A stretch of DNA of 64,000 nt. It comes from an uncultured beta proteobacterium. GTDB taxonomy: Bacteria; Pseudomonadota; Gammaproteobacteria; Burkholderiales; Burkholderiaceae_E. The stretch spans positions 186,001-250,000 of the forward strand of contig CAIZNI010000056.1 in assembly GCA_903934295.1 (NCBI GenBank). The letters run 5' to 3'. This document shows positions 63,259 through 64,000 of this stretch, piece after piece. Under the pieces are notes generated by a model that did not search any database, had not been told where the DNA came from, and was given only the letters and a program-made list of their open reading frames with translations. Made by a program: the position numbers and the translations under genes. Position 1 is the stretch's first letter. Each line of letters begins with the position of its first letter.

Positions 63259-64000
63259 GCGGGGCGGGCCCGGCGCGCGAATCGCATCCGATCCGGGGGA
63301 TCCTGCTGCTGATGGGGGCGGTGATGGCGTTCGCCACGATGGAGGCGATCGTCAAGTGGCTGGCGCTGCGCAATCCGGTGGCGATGATCGTCTGGGCGCG
63401 CTACTTCTTTCACACGCTGCTGATCCTGGTCTTCATGGCGCCGGCCATGGGCTGGGGTCTGGTGCGTTCGCGGCGTCCGGGGCTGCAGTGGCTGCGCGGC
63501 GCGATTCTGGGCGTGTCGTCGCTGCTGTTTTTCGCCGGGCTCAAGGTACTGCCGCTGGCCGAAGCGGCGTCGCTGACCGCGATCGCGCCGATCCTGGTCA
63601 CCGTGCTCGGCGTGCGGCTGCTGGGCGAGCGGGCCCCGGCCGGCACCGCCTGGGCGCTGGCGCTCAGTTTCTCGGGGGTGCTGCTGATCGTTCGTCCAGG
63701 CAGCGCGATCTTCACCTGGGCGGCGCTGCTGCCGCTGGGCAGCGCGCTCTGCTACGCCGGCTACCAGCTGCTCACCCGCAAGCTCTCGACGATCGACGAC
63801 GGCCGGGTCTCGCAGTTCATCGGTGCGCTGGTGGCCACGCTGCTGCTGTCGCTGCTGGTGCCCTTTCACTGGCAGATGCCCGAGCAGCCGCTCGACATCG
63901 CGCTGATGGTGGCCACCGGCGCGGTCGGCGGCTTCGGCCACCTGCTGCTGGTGCGGGCCTTCGCGGCGGCGCCGGTCTCGCTGCTGGCGCCGTTCACCTA
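63255..64000 (+). CDS. DMT/EamA-family transporter, 3' end beyond the window
   Basis: From a GTG overlapping the cysM stop (GTGA), the frame stays open to the end of the window, giving 248 residues. The product starts M-S-G-A-G-P-A-R-E-S-H-P and then shows repeated hydrophobic helices, with the first EamA unit including V-L-P-L-A-E-A-A-S-L-T-A-I-A-P-I. About eight helices are visible of an expected ten. The coupling to cysM suggests export of a cysteine-related metabolite, as some DMT proteins do, but this is inference. It is not related closely to the transporter at 17577-18527. Confidence 0.85.
   Translation, partial: MSGAGPARESHPIRGILLLMGAVMAFATMEAIVKWLALRNPVAMIVWARYFFHTLLILVFMAPAMGWGLVRSRRPGLQWLRGAILGVSSLLFFAGLKVLPLAEAASLTAIAPILVTVLGVRLLGERAPAGTAWALALSFSGVLLIVRPGSAIFTWAALLPLGSALCYAGYQLLTRKLSTIDDGRVSQFIGALVATLLLSLLVPFHWQMPEQPLDIALMVATGAVGGFGHLLLVRAFAAAPVSLLAPFT

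Overview
The window is about 64 kb of very GC-rich DNA (around 70% G+C by eye) from a Gram-negative bacterium, most likely a betaproteobacterium of the order Burkholderiales. The grounds are an OxyR with cysteines at the canonical 199/208 positions, a complete recC-recB-recD set, a double-length UvrA, CysM, RidA and a YghU-type glutathione transferase, together with dense packing and many ATGA start/stop overlaps. I see no rRNA, tRNA, CRISPR array, prophage or insertion sequence.

Layout. 1-2.4 kb: a flavoprotein cut by the window edge and an Old Yellow Enzyme reductase. 2.5-18.5 kb, minus strand: a possibly co-transcribed series EamA transporter, single-chain acyl-CoA carboxylase, short-chain dehydrogenase (SDR), class II aldolase, then recC-recB-recD with ATGA overlaps. 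18.7-37.4 kb: a large acyl-CoA catabolic region. It holds an SDR, a tandem-domain CoA-transferase with an iron alcohol dehydrogenase, an acyl-CoA ligase with a kinase-like phosphotransferase, two pairs of acyl-CoA dehydrogenases, an enoyl-CoA hydratase, a two-subunit biotin-dependent acyl-CoA carboxylase, a GST and an HMG-CoA-lyase-like enzyme. The dehydrogenase, carboxylase, hydratase and lyase set has the logic of leucine/isovalerate (Liu) or acyclic terpene (Atu) degradation, but the substrate cannot be fixed from sequence. 37.5-47.2 kb: DNA repair and housekeeping (BLUF blue-light sensor, double UvrA, PaaI thioesterase, RidA, RecG). 47.3-61.2 kb: an accessory stretch between recG and oxyR (hydratase, YghU, a methyltransferase-HNH nuclease fusion, cupin, acyl-CoA ligase, a thioredoxin-like partner protein, a UGSC selenoprotein, alpha/beta hydrolase, LLM flavin enzyme, peptide-type ABC binding protein, asparaginase, DgoK kinase). 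61.3-64 kb: oxyR, cysM and a DMT transporter that runs off the end.

The most striking item is at 54920-55441. What looks like a truncated 91-residue gene is the first half of a UGSC-family protein. Its in-frame TGA at 55193-55195 is followed directly by Gly-Ser-Cys and then by about 80 conserved-looking residues in the same frame. The real stop overlaps the next start as ATGA. This is best read as a selenocysteine codon, with a plausible bacterial SECIS-like fold just downstream. The gene is coupled by an ATGA overlap to an upstream thioredoxin-like fusion protein (CPTC motif) and to a downstream hydrolase, giving a three-gene redox unit.

A second theme is short tandem repeats, mostly with units divisible by three (12, 15, 21, 27 bp). 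They expand tetrapeptide or pentapeptide runs inside proteins (RecC, RecB, the CoA-transferase linker). In three cases the repeat copies the stop codon and last codons of a gene into the 3' flank (flavoprotein, recD, CoA-transferase).
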